Part shown: one piece after another, positions 1-10,118 of the stretch | How the letters are laid out: every line of letters begins with the position of its first letter | Position numbering within the stretch: position 1 is the first letter of the stretch | DNA from: Saccharicrinis sp963665705 | GTDB taxonomy: Bacteria > Bacteroidota > Bacteroidia > Bacteroidales > Marinilabiliaceae | Length of the DNA: 64,000 nucleotides | Assembly: GCA_963665705.1 (NCBI GenBank) | Contig: OY762448.1 | Coordinates: 5,704,001-5,768,000 of the forward strand | Direction of reading: 5' to 3' | Program-made: the position numbers and the translations under genes | Notes under the pieces: model-generated | The model's database searches: none | Told to the model about the DNA's origin: nothing | The model's input: the letters and a program-made list of their open reading frames with translations, nothing else

Positions 1-1644
1 TTCTGGATGGGAAATCTGGATGGTTGGGGAGGCCCGCTTCCAAAAAGCTGGAAAGAAAGTCACAAGGAATTACAAATTAAAATACTTCAGCGTGAACGCG
101 AATTGGGTATGAAACCTGTGTTACCCGCGTTTACAGGTCATGTACCAGCTTCTTTCAAAAAGTATTTCCCTAATGCAAAACTAAAACAAACCAATTGGGG
201 TAACGATTTTGAGGATACTTATATTCTTGATGCCGATGATCCTTTATTTGCCGAATTAGGTAAGAAATTCCTTGAAGTTCAGTCTGAAGTTTATGGAACT
301 GACCATTTGTACTCTGCAGATACTTTTAATGAAAATGAACCTCCAACGGATGACCCTGAATATTTATCGGAGCTTAGTAAAAAAGTATTTGAAGGAATGA
401 AGTCTGCTGATCCCAAAGCAGTTTGGGTGATGCAGGGATGGTTATTTTATAGTCATCGTGACTTTTGGAAATCACCTCAAATTAAAGGTCTGTTAGATAC
501 TATTCCTAATGATAGAATGATCATTCTTGATTTAGCGTCAGAGATTGAGCCTGTTTGGAAACGTACAGAGGCATTCTATGGAAAGCAATGGATATGGAAT
601 ATGCTTCATAATTTTGGAGGTAACATCAGTATGTTTGGGCGAATTGAAAACGTAGCTCATAATCCGGCTAAAGCCTTACATGATGAAAAATCCGGCCAGC
701 TAAAGGGGATTGGCCTTACAATGGAAGCCATAGAGCAAAATCCGGTTTTATATGAATTGATGACTGATAATACCTGGAGAGATACACCCATTGATCTTGA
801 TGCCTGGTTGAAGGACTACATTAGAAACAGGTATGGAAAAACTACTCAAGATTTGGAGGATGCCTGGAATATCCTGGTTCAAACAGTATACAATGGTAAA
901 GTAATCAGGGATGGTGCAGAATCAATTATAGTGTCCCGTCCTACTTTTGAGGGTTATAGACGATGGGCTCGTACCAAGATGAATTACGCCCCTGAAGATT
1001 TACTGCCAGCATGGGACTTATTCATTAAATCGATAGATGGTAGCGACCAATACGATGGTTTTCTTTACGATTTAGTAGATGTTACAAGACAGGTATTGGC
1101 AAATTATGCATTGCCTCTACAGCAGCAGATTACAGTAGCTTATAATAACAACGATAAACAAAAATTTGAGCAGTACAGTAAGGAGTTCATTGAATTAATT
1201 GAGGATATGGATCGCTTGTTGGCTACCCAAAAAGATTTTATGTTGGGGCCTTGGTTAACCGATGCCCGTTCATGTGGATTTACAACTGAAGAAAAAGATT
1301 TATATGAGCAAAATGCCCGTGATTTAATTACCCTTTGGGGTGATGCCGATAACAGGTTGCACGAATATAGTTGTCGTCAGTGGAGTGGATTGTTCAATGA
1401 TTTTTATAAACCACGATGGGAAAAGTTCTTTGATCAGGTTCGTAAAGACTGGCAAAAATTCGATCAGAAAGCTTTTGATGAAGAGATTAAACAATGGGAA
1501 TGGAATTGGGTAGTTTCCAATAATGAATTCCCTGTTAATCCAATAGGAAAATCAACAGAAATAGCAGTTGAATTATACAAGAAATACAGAGATAAAATAA
1601 TTCCATTGACTAATATTCAACCTCAGATAGATTACAATTATTGA
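1..1644 (+). CDS. Alpha-N-acetylglucosaminidase, GH89 (5' end outside window)
   Basis: Glycoside hydrolase of the NAGLU family (GH89), which removes terminal alpha-linked N-acetylglucosamine from glycans such as heparan-type chains. The frame is already open at base 1 (Phe-Trp precede the first Met at base 7), so the N-terminal domain and the start lie upstream. Seen motifs, numbered from that Met: MGNLDGWGGPLP near the start; ADTFNENEPP with E109, the counterpart of the acid/base Glu of human NAGLU; LQGW-like VMQGWLF at 141-147; LDLASEIEPVW with E179 at the nucleophile position; and MLHNFGGN. The helical C-terminal domain is complete and ends in TGA. The stop is one base before the next ATG, so the two genes are surely co-transcribed. 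No IS or frameshift is seen. Confidence 0.93.
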   Translation, partial: FWMGNLDGWGGPLPKSWKESHKELQIKILQRERELGMKPVLPAFTGHVPASFKKYFPNAKLKQTNWGNDFEDTYILDADDPLFAELGKKFLEVQSEVYGTDHLYSADTFNENEPPTDDPEYLSELSKKVFEGMKSADPKAVWVMQGWLFYSHRDFWKSPQIKGLLDTIPNDRMIILDLASEIEPVWKRTEAFYGKQWIWNMLHNFGGNISMFGRIENVAHNPAKALHDEKSGQLKGIGLTMEAIEQNPVLYELMTDNTWRDTPIDLDAWLKDYIRNRYGKTTQDLEDAWNILVQTVYNGKVIRDGAESIIVSRPTFEGYRRWARTKMNYAPEDLLPAWDLFIKSIDGSDQYDGFLYDLVDVTRQVLANYALPLQQQITVAYNNNDKQKFEQYSKEFIELIEDMDRLLATQKDFMLGPWLTDARSCGFTTEEKDLYEQNARDLITLWGDADNRLHEYSCRQWSGLFNDFYKPRWEKFFDQVRKDWQKFDQKAFDEEIKQWEWNWVVSNNEFPVNPIGKSTEIAVELYKKYRDKIIPLTNIQPQIDYNY

Positions 1645-1645
1645 T

Positions 1646-2788
1646 ATGGCAGAAGTTGTTAAAAGAAAAGCAGAACGTTTTTTATCGTTGGATGTCTTTA
1701 GAGGGCTAACCATAGCTTTGATGATTTTAGTAAATACGCCCGGAACAGGAGCTAAAATATATGGATATTTAATACATGCTCAATGGTTTGGCTTTACTTT
1801 AGCCGATTTGGTATTTCCATCATTTTTATTTGCTGTAGGAAATTCAATGAGCTTTTCAATGGTTAAAATGAAACAGGCTCCGGCAAAAGATGTCTGGATT
1901 AAGATTATTAAACGTACCATCATAATTTTCTTACTGGGATATTTAATGTATTGGTTCCCGTTTTTTAAGATTGGAGAAAGTGGTGGAATGATGCTTAAAC
2001 CAATATCAGAAACCCGGATAATGGGAGTACTTCAAAGGATTGCTCTTTGTTATTTCTTTGCGTCAGTTATTTTTTATTACCTGTCAGAAAAAGCAGCTTT
2101 AATCATTTCGGCAATTATTTTATTAGGTTATTGGGCAATACTTTATTTGTTCGGAGAGCCTGGTGCTAAATTGGAAATGGCAACAAATGCAGCTTCTAAG
2201 TTTGATCTGTCAATTTTAGGTTTTGGTCATATCTATAAAAGGGATAGTATTCCTTTTGATCCTGAAGGTATATTGAGTACCCTACCTGCAATTGTTAATG
2301 TTGTTTTGGGATATATTGCAGGTGTATTTATCCAGAAAAAAGGAAAGTCTTTTGAAGGAATTGCCAAACTGTTAATGATAGGTTTTGCAATGACTTCCCT
2401 GGCATTATGGTGGGACTTGATTTTTCCGATGAGTAAAAAGTTGTGGACTAGTCCTTTTGTGCTTTATACTGTAGGATTGGATCTTTCCATTATGGCTGTT
2501 CTTATCTATTTTATAGAATTAAAGAAAGTAAAAGCCGGTATTGCATTTTTCGATGTATTTGGCAAAAATCCATTGTTTATATACCTTTTTTCAGAGTTGT
2601 TTTATGTTGTTTTAAGGTTGATTCCTGTTGGGAATGGCCTTGATGCCTTTGAGTGGGTGAGTGAAAAAATATTTCAAAGTATAGCTCCGGGTGCATTGGG
2701 ATCTTTAATTACAGCGTTAGTATTTATGTTAATATGTTGGTTGTTAGGTTATGTGTTACATAAAAAACGAATCTATATTAAAATTTAA
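1646..2788 (+). CDS. HGSNAT-like membrane acetyltransferase (DUF5009/YeiB-type)
   Basis: Multi-pass inner-membrane protein of 380 aa, related to human heparan-alpha-glucosaminide N-acetyltransferase. The N-terminus LSLDVFRGLTIALMILVN and the following block HAQWFGFTLADLVFP match the signature of that family. H44 sits where the human enzyme has its active-site His. About ten hydrophobic segments are visible. In the lysosome HGSNAT acetylates terminal glucosamine using cytosolic acetyl-CoA, so that NAGLU can cleave it. The bacterial substrate is unknown, but the one-base spacing from a NAGLU homologue argues for a joint job on amino-sugar glycans. Other members of the family may act on cell-envelope glycans instead. 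Confidence 0.85.
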   Translation: MAEVVKRKAERFLSLDVFRGLTIALMILVNTPGTGAKIYGYLIHAQWFGFTLADLVFPSFLFAVGNSMSFSMVKMKQAPAKDVWIKIIKRTIIIFLLGYLMYWFPFFKIGESGGMMLKPISETRIMGVLQRIALCYFFASVIFYYLSEKAALIISAIILLGYWAILYLFGEPGAKLEMATNAASKFDLSILGFGHIYKRDSIPFDPEGILSTLPAIVNVVLGYIAGVFIQKKGKSFEGIAKLLMIGFAMTSLALWWDLIFPMSKKLWTSPFVLYTVGLDLSIMAVLIYFIELKKVKAGIAFFDVFGKNPLFIYLFSELFYVVLRLIPVGNGLDAFEWVSEKIFQSIAPGALGSLITALVFMLICWLLGYVLHKKRIYIKI

Positions 2789-2914
2789 AATAAGTTTGAT
2801 TTGAACTAAAGAAAAAATGTATCAGGATGTTCCATGATATTTACTCTTAAACACCCAGACTTTACTTTATATTCAATACTTTTAAGGTTAGATTAAAAGT
2901 AAAATCACGTAAAT

Positions 2915-5900
2915 ATGAAGATGAACGGCAGAATTTTTTTAATACTAACATTGTTAATATCTACTTTCGTTAATGCGGAAGATATTAAGTTGGAGCATTA
3001 TAGCAGAGAAAATGGTCTGTCGCATAACTCAGTTCGTCATATTGTTCAGGACAAACAAGGGTTTCTTTGGTTAGGTACATTTAAGGGATTAAACAGTTTC
3101 GATGGTCAAAGATTTACATCTTATTTAAGTAGTTATAAACAAAGAAATAAAATTCTCAATGATGATATCACAGCATTGGTGATTGATGAGGATACTGATG
3201 TTATGTGGATTGGTACAAGAGGAGGGTTAACTAAGTATAATTTGAGAAGCCATCAGTTTACAACATTTCTTCATGATAAAAATAATCCAAGATCTATTCC
3301 TGATTCAGAGATTAGAGCAATATATATTGATAGATATAAAAGGCTATGGATTGGAACAAAAGATAGTGGGCTTTGTCTTTATGATCCAAATAAAGAAGAG
3401 TTTACGAAGGTTGATCTAGATGGATTTGTATATGTGAAATCAATCTTTGAAGATATAAACGGACATATTTGGATTGGGAGTTTTGATACAGGAGGAATAT
3501 CTAAAATAAAATTAACTAAAGATGGAGATATTTCTGATATAGATTATTATACGTTGTCTGTTCCTGATTTAAATATTATTAATCCGTATGTGAATTTTAT
3601 TTTTGAAGATGATAAATCAGATATTTTTATTGGAACAAGAGAAGGTTTGTTTAAATGGAATAAAGAAGATGATGTTTTTGAACTGCAGCTTATTCATGAC
3701 TCTACATTCAGAGAAACAATAGGGCCATATTTTGTTTGTATTACAAAAGGTCCGGATGGGAAATATTGGCTTGGTACAATTGGTGGAATAATCGTTTGCA
3801 ACAGATTAGAAGATATTGCCAAAGGTAAATTTGAATGGTATTATTCAAAAAGGTCAGAGAAAACCTCTCTTGTTGATAATGCAGTTTCTGCTTTGTATTT
3901 TGACAATTCAGGATTGCTTTGGATTGGTACGGATAATGGGTTGGATAAATATGATCCTTTCCGAAATCAGTTCAAAACAATAAATACTTTTGAATTGGTT
4001 GTAGATGGAAAAATTCCAAGGATATCTGATTACGGTCAAACCTATGACAACAAATTAATTGTTGCGACTCATAATAGTGGGCTTTTTTTAAAAGATAAAA
4101 ACCGTTTTAAAGTTATTGAGAGACGGCATAAAGATATATCTGGTATTTATACTCCTGATGGTAAAGTATTTTATTGTGGATTATGGTCTGGAAAAATATT
4201 AGTATATAATTATCTTTTAAATACTTCCAGAGTGCTGGATGTAGGTTTTAAGGCAGTTCCGGTATTTGCCTTTCATAAGTTAGCAAATGGTAATATTGTT
4301 GTGGGAGCTCATGGAAGTGGAGCTGTAATATTAAATCCTAAAACTTTAAAGGTAGATTCTAAACTTAAAGACCTTTATCCCAATATTGAAATTAATCAAA
4401 TCTCATCATCAAAAAATGGAAAAATATGGTTTGCTACTGAAAATGGTGTGATAACATATGATCCGGTTACTCAAAAAACAAAGTTATATATTTCTAAAGA
4501 TGGTGAAATTGAGGGATTAACAAATAATAGCGCAAAGGCTATTTGTATTGATGACTCTGGCAAAATTTGGGTTTCAACCAGGATGGGATTAAACTATTAT
4601 TCTTCGGATATAGATGATTTTATACAAGTTAAAACCCCCTCGGAATTAAGGCGAAATTGGATTACTGACATTATTAAGGATAAGGATGGTATACTGTGGT
4701 TTAATTTTAATAATGGACAGGTTGGGAGGTTTAACCCGGTTGATAATAGTTTAAATACTTATGATGTTGGTAGTGGTAACCGATTGGATATCTTTAGTAA
4801 TAAAGGATTTTTATTATTTAATAATTCAGTTTTTTATATTACCGGAAAGGATGAAATAATTTACTTTGCAATTAATGAGCTAAAGGATAATTTGCAAACA
4901 GATCCTCCCTTTATTAGTGAATTTAAAGTCCAGAATAAAACAGTGATGCCAGGAGATACTATTAAGGGGCTGGTTGTATTAAAAGAAGATATTAATTATT
5001 CAAGAGAGCTTGAGCTAGAGTATGTGAACAGAAATTTTTCATTGTCCTTTTCTTCTCCTTCGTATGCTAATGTTCGATTAAATAAGTATGAATATATGTT
5101 AGAGGGATTTGATGAGGAGTGGATAACTGTTGATAATAATTCCACTAATATTCAATATACTAACTTATATCCCCGAGATTATACTTTTAAAATTAGGGCT
5201 GCTAATAGCAGTGGATACTGGAGTGATATTTCTTCGTATAAAATAAAAATTAATCCTCCGTTTTGGTTGACATATAAAGCTATAGTCTTAATCTTGAGTT
5301 TTCTGGGAATAACAATTTTTCTTGTTTATCGTCAGTTGAGAAAGAGTCTGATGTTAAAACAGGAGTTATTGATGGAAAAAGTGCATCGTGAAAGAGAGGA
5401 TAAATTGAATCATGAAAAACTCCGATTTTTCACTAATATTTCGCATGAACTTAGAACACCAATCTCCTTGATTATTGGTCCGGCAAAGCAATTGGCCGAA
5501 GAGGGTTTAAATACCGATTATCAAAAGAGTCGAATCGGATTGATTCTTCAAAATTCAAACCGACTTTATAATCTGGTAAATCAGCTTTTAGATTTTAGAA
5601 AAGCACAAAATGGAGAACTTAAGCTTAAGGTCTCCAAAACAGACATTCTTTTATATTCGCAAAATATTTTTCATTCGTTCGAGGGATTGGTTAGAGAAAA
5701 GAAAATCAATTATAATTTTATATGTGAAAATGATGAGATTTTAGGATGGATTGATGCAGATAAATATGATAAAATTTTATATAACCTGTTGTCAAATGCC
5801 ATTAAGTTTACTCATAAATATGGAAATGTAGATTTATTTATCGGTGTAAATTCAACTGAAAATGGATTACGAAAATTACATATTGAAGTAAGTGATGATG

Positions 5901-6949
5901 GTATTGGTATTCCGGAGCAGAGTCAGAAAAAAATATTTACACGTTTCTATCAGGTTGAAGATACAAAAGGTGAAAATACTGGAAGTGGGATTGGTTTATC
6001 TTTGGTGAATTCTTTAGTTAAGATTCACAAAGCAAATGTTAAGCTAAATAGTACTCCTGGTAAGGGAAGTGTATTTACTATCGAAATACCTATCGACAAA
6101 GAGTTTTATGAGGAAAATGAAATCTTTGATTATGAATTAAAATCCACAGCTTCGGTTGCTCCTATAGCAACTAATGTGAAGAAAATAACGACTGCAACTG
6201 AGCTTAGAGAAAAAATCTTAATTATAGATGACAATCAGGAGTTGAGAGAATATATTGCTGATTATCTTTCTGATTACTATAAAGTTTATAAGGCAGAAAA
6301 TGGAGAAGAGGGATTGCAAATCTGCCGTCAAATAAATCCAATCGTATGTATTGCAGATGTGATGATGCCTGTTATGGATGGTTTTGAATTCTGTAAAACA
6401 TTAAAAAATGATGAAAGAATTAGTCATATACCTGTGGTTTTGTTGACAGCCTTATCTGATAATGAAAATCAAATTAAAGGCTATAAGTTGGGTGCAGATG
6501 GATACTTAACTAAACCTTTTGATCCTTCCTTGTTAAAAACGAGAATTGAAAATATTATTAAAACCAGAGTTGATCTTAAAGAAAAGTTTTCTGGTGATGT
6601 TGAGAGTAATGTGGATGTATTAACACATTCGCCTATTGATGAAGAGTTCATGAATAAACTAACTTCAATTATTGAAGAAAATATTAGTGATGCCAATTTA
6701 GCAGGTAACTTTCTATGTTCTGAATTGGGTATTAGTTCATCTACACTTTATCGCAGAATTAAAGATTTAACTGATTTATCTCCAAATGAATTTATTAGAA
6801 CCATTCGATTGAAAAAAGCAGTTCAATTACTTAAAACAAAAAGAAATAATGTATCTGAAGTGTCTGATATGGTTGGATTTAATGATCCATATTATTTCAG
6901 CAGGTGTTTTAAAAAGCAGTTTGGTTTTCCGCCAAGCAATTTATTATAA
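2915..6949 (+). CDS. Hybrid two-component sensor/regulator (HTCS)
   Basis: Single-polypeptide polysaccharide sensor of 1344 aa. In order: signal peptide (1-21); a long periplasmic beta-propeller of repeats such as GFLWLGTFKGLN and LLWIGTDNGLDKYDP; a Y_Y_Y domain (about 698-780); one TM segment (about 785-808); HisKA with NISHELRTP (H844); an HATPase domain (NLLSNAIKF and GSGIGLSLV); a receiver domain (IADVMMPVMDGFEF, D1148); and a C-terminal AraC-type HTH pair (about 1245-1344). Such proteins normally switch on the adjacent glycan-utilisation genes when a breakdown oligosaccharide binds the propeller. The genes on either side (GH89/acetyltransferase and GH28) are the obvious targets. No susC/susD pair is visible in this part of the window. 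Confidence 0.95.
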   Translation: MKMNGRIFLILTLLISTFVNAEDIKLEHYSRENGLSHNSVRHIVQDKQGFLWLGTFKGLNSFDGQRFTSYLSSYKQRNKILNDDITALVIDEDTDVMWIGTRGGLTKYNLRSHQFTTFLHDKNNPRSIPDSEIRAIYIDRYKRLWIGTKDSGLCLYDPNKEEFTKVDLDGFVYVKSIFEDINGHIWIGSFDTGGISKIKLTKDGDISDIDYYTLSVPDLNIINPYVNFIFEDDKSDIFIGTREGLFKWNKEDDVFELQLIHDSTFRETIGPYFVCITKGPDGKYWLGTIGGIIVCNRLEDIAKGKFEWYYSKRSEKTSLVDNAVSALYFDNSGLLWIGTDNGLDKYDPFRNQFKTINTFELVVDGKIPRISDYGQTYDNKLIVATHNSGLFLKDKNRFKVIERRHKDISGIYTPDGKVFYCGLWSGKILVYNYLLNTSRVLDVGFKAVPVFAFHKLANGNIVVGAHGSGAVILNPKTLKVDSKLKDLYPNIEINQISSSKNGKIWFATENGVITYDPVTQKTKLYISKDGEIEGLTNNSAKAICIDDSGKIWVSTRMGLNYYSSDIDDFIQVKTPSELRRNWITDIIKDKDGILWFNFNNGQVGRFNPVDNSLNTYDVGSGNRLDIFSNKGFLLFNNSVFYITGKDEIIYFAINELKDNLQTDPPFISEFKVQNKTVMPGDTIKGLVVLKEDINYSRELELEYVNRNFSLSFSSPSYANVRLNKYEYMLEGFDEEWITVDNNSTNIQYTNLYPRDYTFKIRAANSSGYWSDISSYKIKINPPFWLTYKAIVLILSFLGITIFLVYRQLRKSLMLKQELLMEKVHREREDKLNHEKLRFFTNISHELRTPISLIIGPAKQLAEEGLNTDYQKSRIGLILQNSNRLYNLVNQLLDFRKAQNGELKLKVSKTDILLYSQNIFHSFEGLVREKKINYNFICENDEILGWIDADKYDKILYNLLSNAIKFTHKYGNVDLFIGVNSTENGLRKLHIEVSDDGIGIPEQSQKKIFTRFYQVEDTKGENTGSGIGLSLVNSLVKIHKANVKLNSTPGKGSVFTIEIPIDKEFYEENEIFDYELKSTASVAPIATNVKKITTATELREKILIIDDNQELREYIADYLSDYYKVYKAENGEEGLQICRQINPIVCIADVMMPVMDGFEFCKTLKNDERISHIPVVLLTALSDNENQIKGYKLGADGYLTKPFDPSLLKTRIENIIKTRVDLKEKFSGDVESNVDVLTHSPIDEEFMNKLTSIIEENISDANLAGNFLCSELGISSSTLYRRIKDLTDLSPNEFIRTIRLKKAVQLLKTKRNNVSEVSDMVGFNDPYYFSRCFKKQFGFPPSNLL

Positions 6950-7071
6950 GGCAGAAGGTAAAAGGGTTGAAGGAAGGAAGGTGAAAGGATTTTATAATAT
7001 GAGATAACAGTTCTATTGTATGATGGAAAGGGTAGCTTGATATAAGAAGAAAATAATTAAATAGAAATCAA

Positions 7072-8457
7072 ATGAAAAATCTAAAAGTAGTTTTGTTGTC
7101 ACTCACAGTTATCTGTTTGTTGAGTTGTCAGGTAAATAAAAATACAGATAAGGTATTTAATATTATTGATTATGGCGCAGTTGCTGATGGAGTTACAGAT
7201 AATGCTTTGGCAATAAAAAAAACCATCGAAGCTTGTACTCAAGCTGGTGGTGGTAAGGTAATTGTTCCAAATGAGGGAGTTTTTGTAACCGGACCTTTTG
7301 ATTTAACATCTAAAATGGAATTACGTGTTGAGGGTGGAGCAACCTTATTGGCAAACCCAGATACAGCTGTTTACACCGAAAGTGCATTTAGAGAAAATCC
7401 GGGTGAGGGAACAATTTGGATTGGAGGTAAAGATCTTCATGATGTATCGATCACTGGGTTAGGCGTTATTGATGGAAATGGATTTGAATTTATGGGAGAG
7501 GAACAAGGCGATGCCTATGAGTTACTTCCTTTTAATGTTAAAGATCCTCGTCCACATGTTTTAACGCTTGTAAATGTGCATAACTTAAGAATTGAAAATG
7601 TTACTTTCAGGCATTCTGCTTATTGGACTGTGCATTTGATTGGTTGCAATGACGGTGTTATTACAGGTGTTACCATTGATAATAGTCTGCAAATTAGAAA
7701 TAGTGACGGAATTGACCTGGATCACAGTAAAAATATCAGAATTAGTAATTGTCATATTCAAAGTGGAGATGATAGTATTTGTTTAAAAAATAGACGTGAG
7801 TTTGAAGAATATGGTAATTGCGAAAATATTGTAGTTACAAACTGTTTAATGAGTTCAAGATCATGTGCTCTAAAAATTGGTTCAGAAAATATGGACACTA
7901 TCCAAAATGTAACCGTAAGTAATTGTACTATTTTGGCAAGTAATAGAGGTATTGGTATTCAGAACAGAGATGAGGGTGTAGTTCAAAATGTTCTCTTTAC
8001 AAATATTATTGTTGAAAGTAAATTCTTTAGCGATGTATGGTGGGGGAAATCGGAGCCTATCTATGTAACAGCTTACCGAAGAGCAAATATAAATCATAAA
8101 GATGCAAGTTGGAGATTCCCTGAGGGAGCAAAAGAAGGTAGGGTAGGACAAGTAAATGATATTGTATTCAGGAATATTCAATGTCGTTCAGAAAATGGAG
8201 TGTATGTTAGTGCTGAATCAAAGGATAAAATCAATCATATTTTATTTGATGGAGTTTCTGTAGTATTAAATAGAGTAACAGATTATAAGGGAGGCATATA
8301 TGATCGCAGACCTTGTGTAGGAGTTGGTTTGGTAGAAGCAAAAACATCAGCTTTTTATATTGATAATGCCACAGATGTTCAGATTAGGGACTGTGATATT
8401 AGAATTGGTGATTTTGCACCATTAAATATGGGGAAATTAATATACCGAAATAATTAA
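7072..8457 (+). CDS. GH28-family (polygalacturonase-like) lipoprotein
   Basis: Right-handed beta-helix glycoside hydrolase of 461 aa with a lipoprotein signal (lipobox LLSC, Cys about 19), so it is probably membrane-anchored and periplasmic or surface-exposed. After the signal comes the usual pectinase start FNIIDYGAVADGVTDN. The two GH28 acid motifs are present as NSDGIDLDHS and SGDDSICLK. The third motif (GHG in classical polygalacturonases) is replaced by SSRSCALKIGSE and the RIK motif is not evident, as in many exo-acting Bacteroidota GH28 enzymes. The substrate is likely a uronic-acid-containing or rhamnogalacturonan-like glycan, but this cannot be fixed from sequence. A strong hairpin follows the stop. 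Confidence 0.9.
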   Translation: MKNLKVVLLSLTVICLLSCQVNKNTDKVFNIIDYGAVADGVTDNALAIKKTIEACTQAGGGKVIVPNEGVFVTGPFDLTSKMELRVEGGATLLANPDTAVYTESAFRENPGEGTIWIGGKDLHDVSITGLGVIDGNGFEFMGEEQGDAYELLPFNVKDPRPHVLTLVNVHNLRIENVTFRHSAYWTVHLIGCNDGVITGVTIDNSLQIRNSDGIDLDHSKNIRISNCHIQSGDDSICLKNRREFEEYGNCENIVVTNCLMSSRSCALKIGSENMDTIQNVTVSNCTILASNRGIGIQNRDEGVVQNVLFTNIIVESKFFSDVWWGKSEPIYVTAYRRANINHKDASWRFPEGAKEGRVGQVNDIVFRNIQCRSENGVYVSAESKDKINHILFDGVSVVLNRVTDYKGGIYDRRPCVGVGLVEAKTSAFYIDNATDVQIRDCDIRIGDFAPLNMGKLIYRNN

Positions 8458-8483
8458 AAGTTATTCTTAATCAATAATATTAT

Positions 8484-8520
8484 AAATACATTGAGAATTT
8501 AAACTCAATGTATTTATTTT
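8484..8520 (+). terminator. Rho-independent terminator after GH28 gene
   Basis: Perfect 12-bp stem (8484-8495 with 8504-8515) with an 8-nt loop followed by a T-rich run. It separates the GH28 gene from the AraC gene. Confidence 0.85.
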
Positions 8521-8600
8521 TGTTCTATTAAGTATTTCACAAAAAGTTTATAATCGTACTTTGGTATGGATTAATTTCGTATCAAGGCGTTATCAAAAAG

Positions 8601-9461
8601 ATGAGAAATTTCCAATTTAATAGAAACAAGTATAATACAGAACTTCTTATCGATTGCTTGAGTATTAAAGAAATTCAATGTCTTAGTACTGCCCTAAAAG
8701 AAATTCACACTACTTCCTTTTATGAAATTTACTTTTTTGATTGCGTAAATGGTTCGATTAAAGTTGAAGATGAAATTTTTGAGCTGTCCGGTACAAATAT
8801 CGTGTTGCTTCCTCCACTATTATCCAGAACCTGGGATGTTGAATTTAATAAGGATTCATATGTGGTATTTTTTGATGAAGATGTTTTTGAAAATGTATTA
8901 AAAGATACATCATTTCTGTATAGACTTCATTATTTTGGATATAAAAACAATAAGCCAATTTTGCCTGTAGAGGAGAATTTATCAACTGTTTACTGTCCTA
9001 TATTGGGGAAAGTTATTCAAGAATTTTCAAATTTAAAAAGTGACAGTAATGTAATATTGTCTTCCTATTTGTATCAGCTTCTACTCGAAATAAACCGGCA
9101 GTATTCTGATCATTATAACCTAGATAGAAATCTTGAAATAGATTCTGAAATTATTCGATTTAGGAGTATGTTAAAAAGTCATGTAAGTTATACACGTACA
9201 GTTACAGATTATGCATCATTAATGGGTGTAACACGTAATCGATTAAATACACTTTCATTAAAATTATATGGAAAAAATGCTAATTTGGTGATAAGGAATG
9301 AGTTGTTGCTTGCATGTAAAAACGAATTGCTGTCCTCAAGTTCAAGTATATCAGAAATAAGCCATCAGTTTAATTTTTCAGCACCTTCAAATTTTACGCG
9401 GTTTTTTAAATCGCTCGAAGGATTATCCCCAGTAGAGTACAGGGATAAATTCAAAAATTGA
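8601..9461 (+). CDS. AraC-family transcriptional regulator
   Basis: A 286-aa protein with an N-terminal sensor-like domain that I do not recognise in detail (it contains a cupin-like stretch around DEIFELSGTNIVLLPP) and a C-terminal AraC HTH pair. The second helix-turn-helix is clear: SISEISHQFNFSAPSNFTRFFKSLEGLSPVEYR. The arrangement is typical of one-component activators that bind a small molecule. It reads towards the flavodoxin-fold oxidoreductase 80 bp downstream, which is the most likely regulated gene. The effector is unknown. Confidence 0.88.
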   Translation: MRNFQFNRNKYNTELLIDCLSIKEIQCLSTALKEIHTTSFYEIYFFDCVNGSIKVEDEIFELSGTNIVLLPPLLSRTWDVEFNKDSYVVFFDEDVFENVLKDTSFLYRLHYFGYKNNKPILPVEENLSTVYCPILGKVIQEFSNLKSDSNVILSSYLYQLLLEINRQYSDHYNLDRNLEIDSEIIRFRSMLKSHVSYTRTVTDYASLMGVTRNRLNTLSLKLYGKNANLVIRNELLLACKNELLSSSSSISEISHQFNFSAPSNFTRFFKSLEGLSPVEYRDKFKN

Positions 9462-9541
9462 TAAGATATAGTGCAAAATGATAACTAATGTTTTCGTATA
9501 CATAATAATTTTGACCTAAAAATATTTTAAATTTAAATAAC

Positions 9542-10054
9542 ATGGCAAAATTAGTAATAGTAACACATCCTAGCATTAAAGAATCAGTTGTTAATAAAAA
9601 TTGGATCGACGAATTAACAAACCATTCAGAAGGAATTACAATTCATTTATTGTATGAAAAATATCCAAATCTTGATTTTGATATTGCCGCAGAACAAGAG
9701 TTATTGACCAAATTTGATGAAATAATTTTTCAATTTCCAATGCATTGGTTTAACGTTCCTTTTGCGTTAAAAAAGTATATTGATGAAGTGCTTGCTTTTG
9801 GTTGGGCATTTGGTCCGGGAGGTGATAAAATGAAAGGCAAAAAAATTGGTTTTGCTGTTTCTACAGGTGGAACTAAGGAATCTTATGAAACATTGGTAAC
9901 TGTTGACGAGTTGTTAAAATCATTGTATGTTACTTTTCAATATTGTGGCTGTGAATTACTACCAACACATAGTTTTCATGGAGCCAGTCAAGAGCCTTCC
10001 CTTGATGATATAAAAGTTAATGCAAAAGCATATTCAACTTTATTGTTAGGTTAA
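9542..10054 (+). CDS. NAD(P)H-dependent oxidoreductase, flavodoxin-like fold (KefF/MdaB-type)
   Basis: A 170-aa cytosolic FMN/FAD quinone-reductase-like protein. Visible signatures are the N-terminal beta strand LVIVTHPS, the FQFPMHWFNVPFALKKYIDEVL block that binds flavin and NAD(P)H in the NQO1/KefF family, and GKKIGFAVSTGG. Members reduce quinones or act as ancillary redox subunits. The gene follows the AraC regulator and is closed by a shared terminator, so it is probably a single-gene unit induced under electrophile or quinone stress; the inducer is inference. Confidence 0.87.
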   Translation: MAKLVIVTHPSIKESVVNKNWIDELTNHSEGITIHLLYEKYPNLDFDIAAEQELLTKFDEIIFQFPMHWFNVPFALKKYIDEVLAFGWAFGPGGDKMKGKKIGFAVSTGGTKESYETLVTVDELLKSLYVTFQYCGCELLPTHSFHGASQEPSLDDIKVNAKAYSTLLLG

Positions 10055-10078
10055 AATGCTGAAATATATACATTTATG

Positions 10079-10112
10079 ACCCCTGTCGATTTATTTTGAC
10101 AGGGGTATTTTT
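10079..10112. terminator. Bidirectional terminator
   Basis: Perfect 9-bp stem (10079-10087 with 10098-10106) followed by a T run. It lies between the convergent oxidoreductase and thioredoxin genes and can serve both. Confidence 0.85.
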
Positions 10113-10118
10113 TAGTAT

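Noticed and set aside
7882..8181. 99-aa minus-strand ORF
   Set aside because: Antisense shadow within the GH28 gene; composition is not protein-like.
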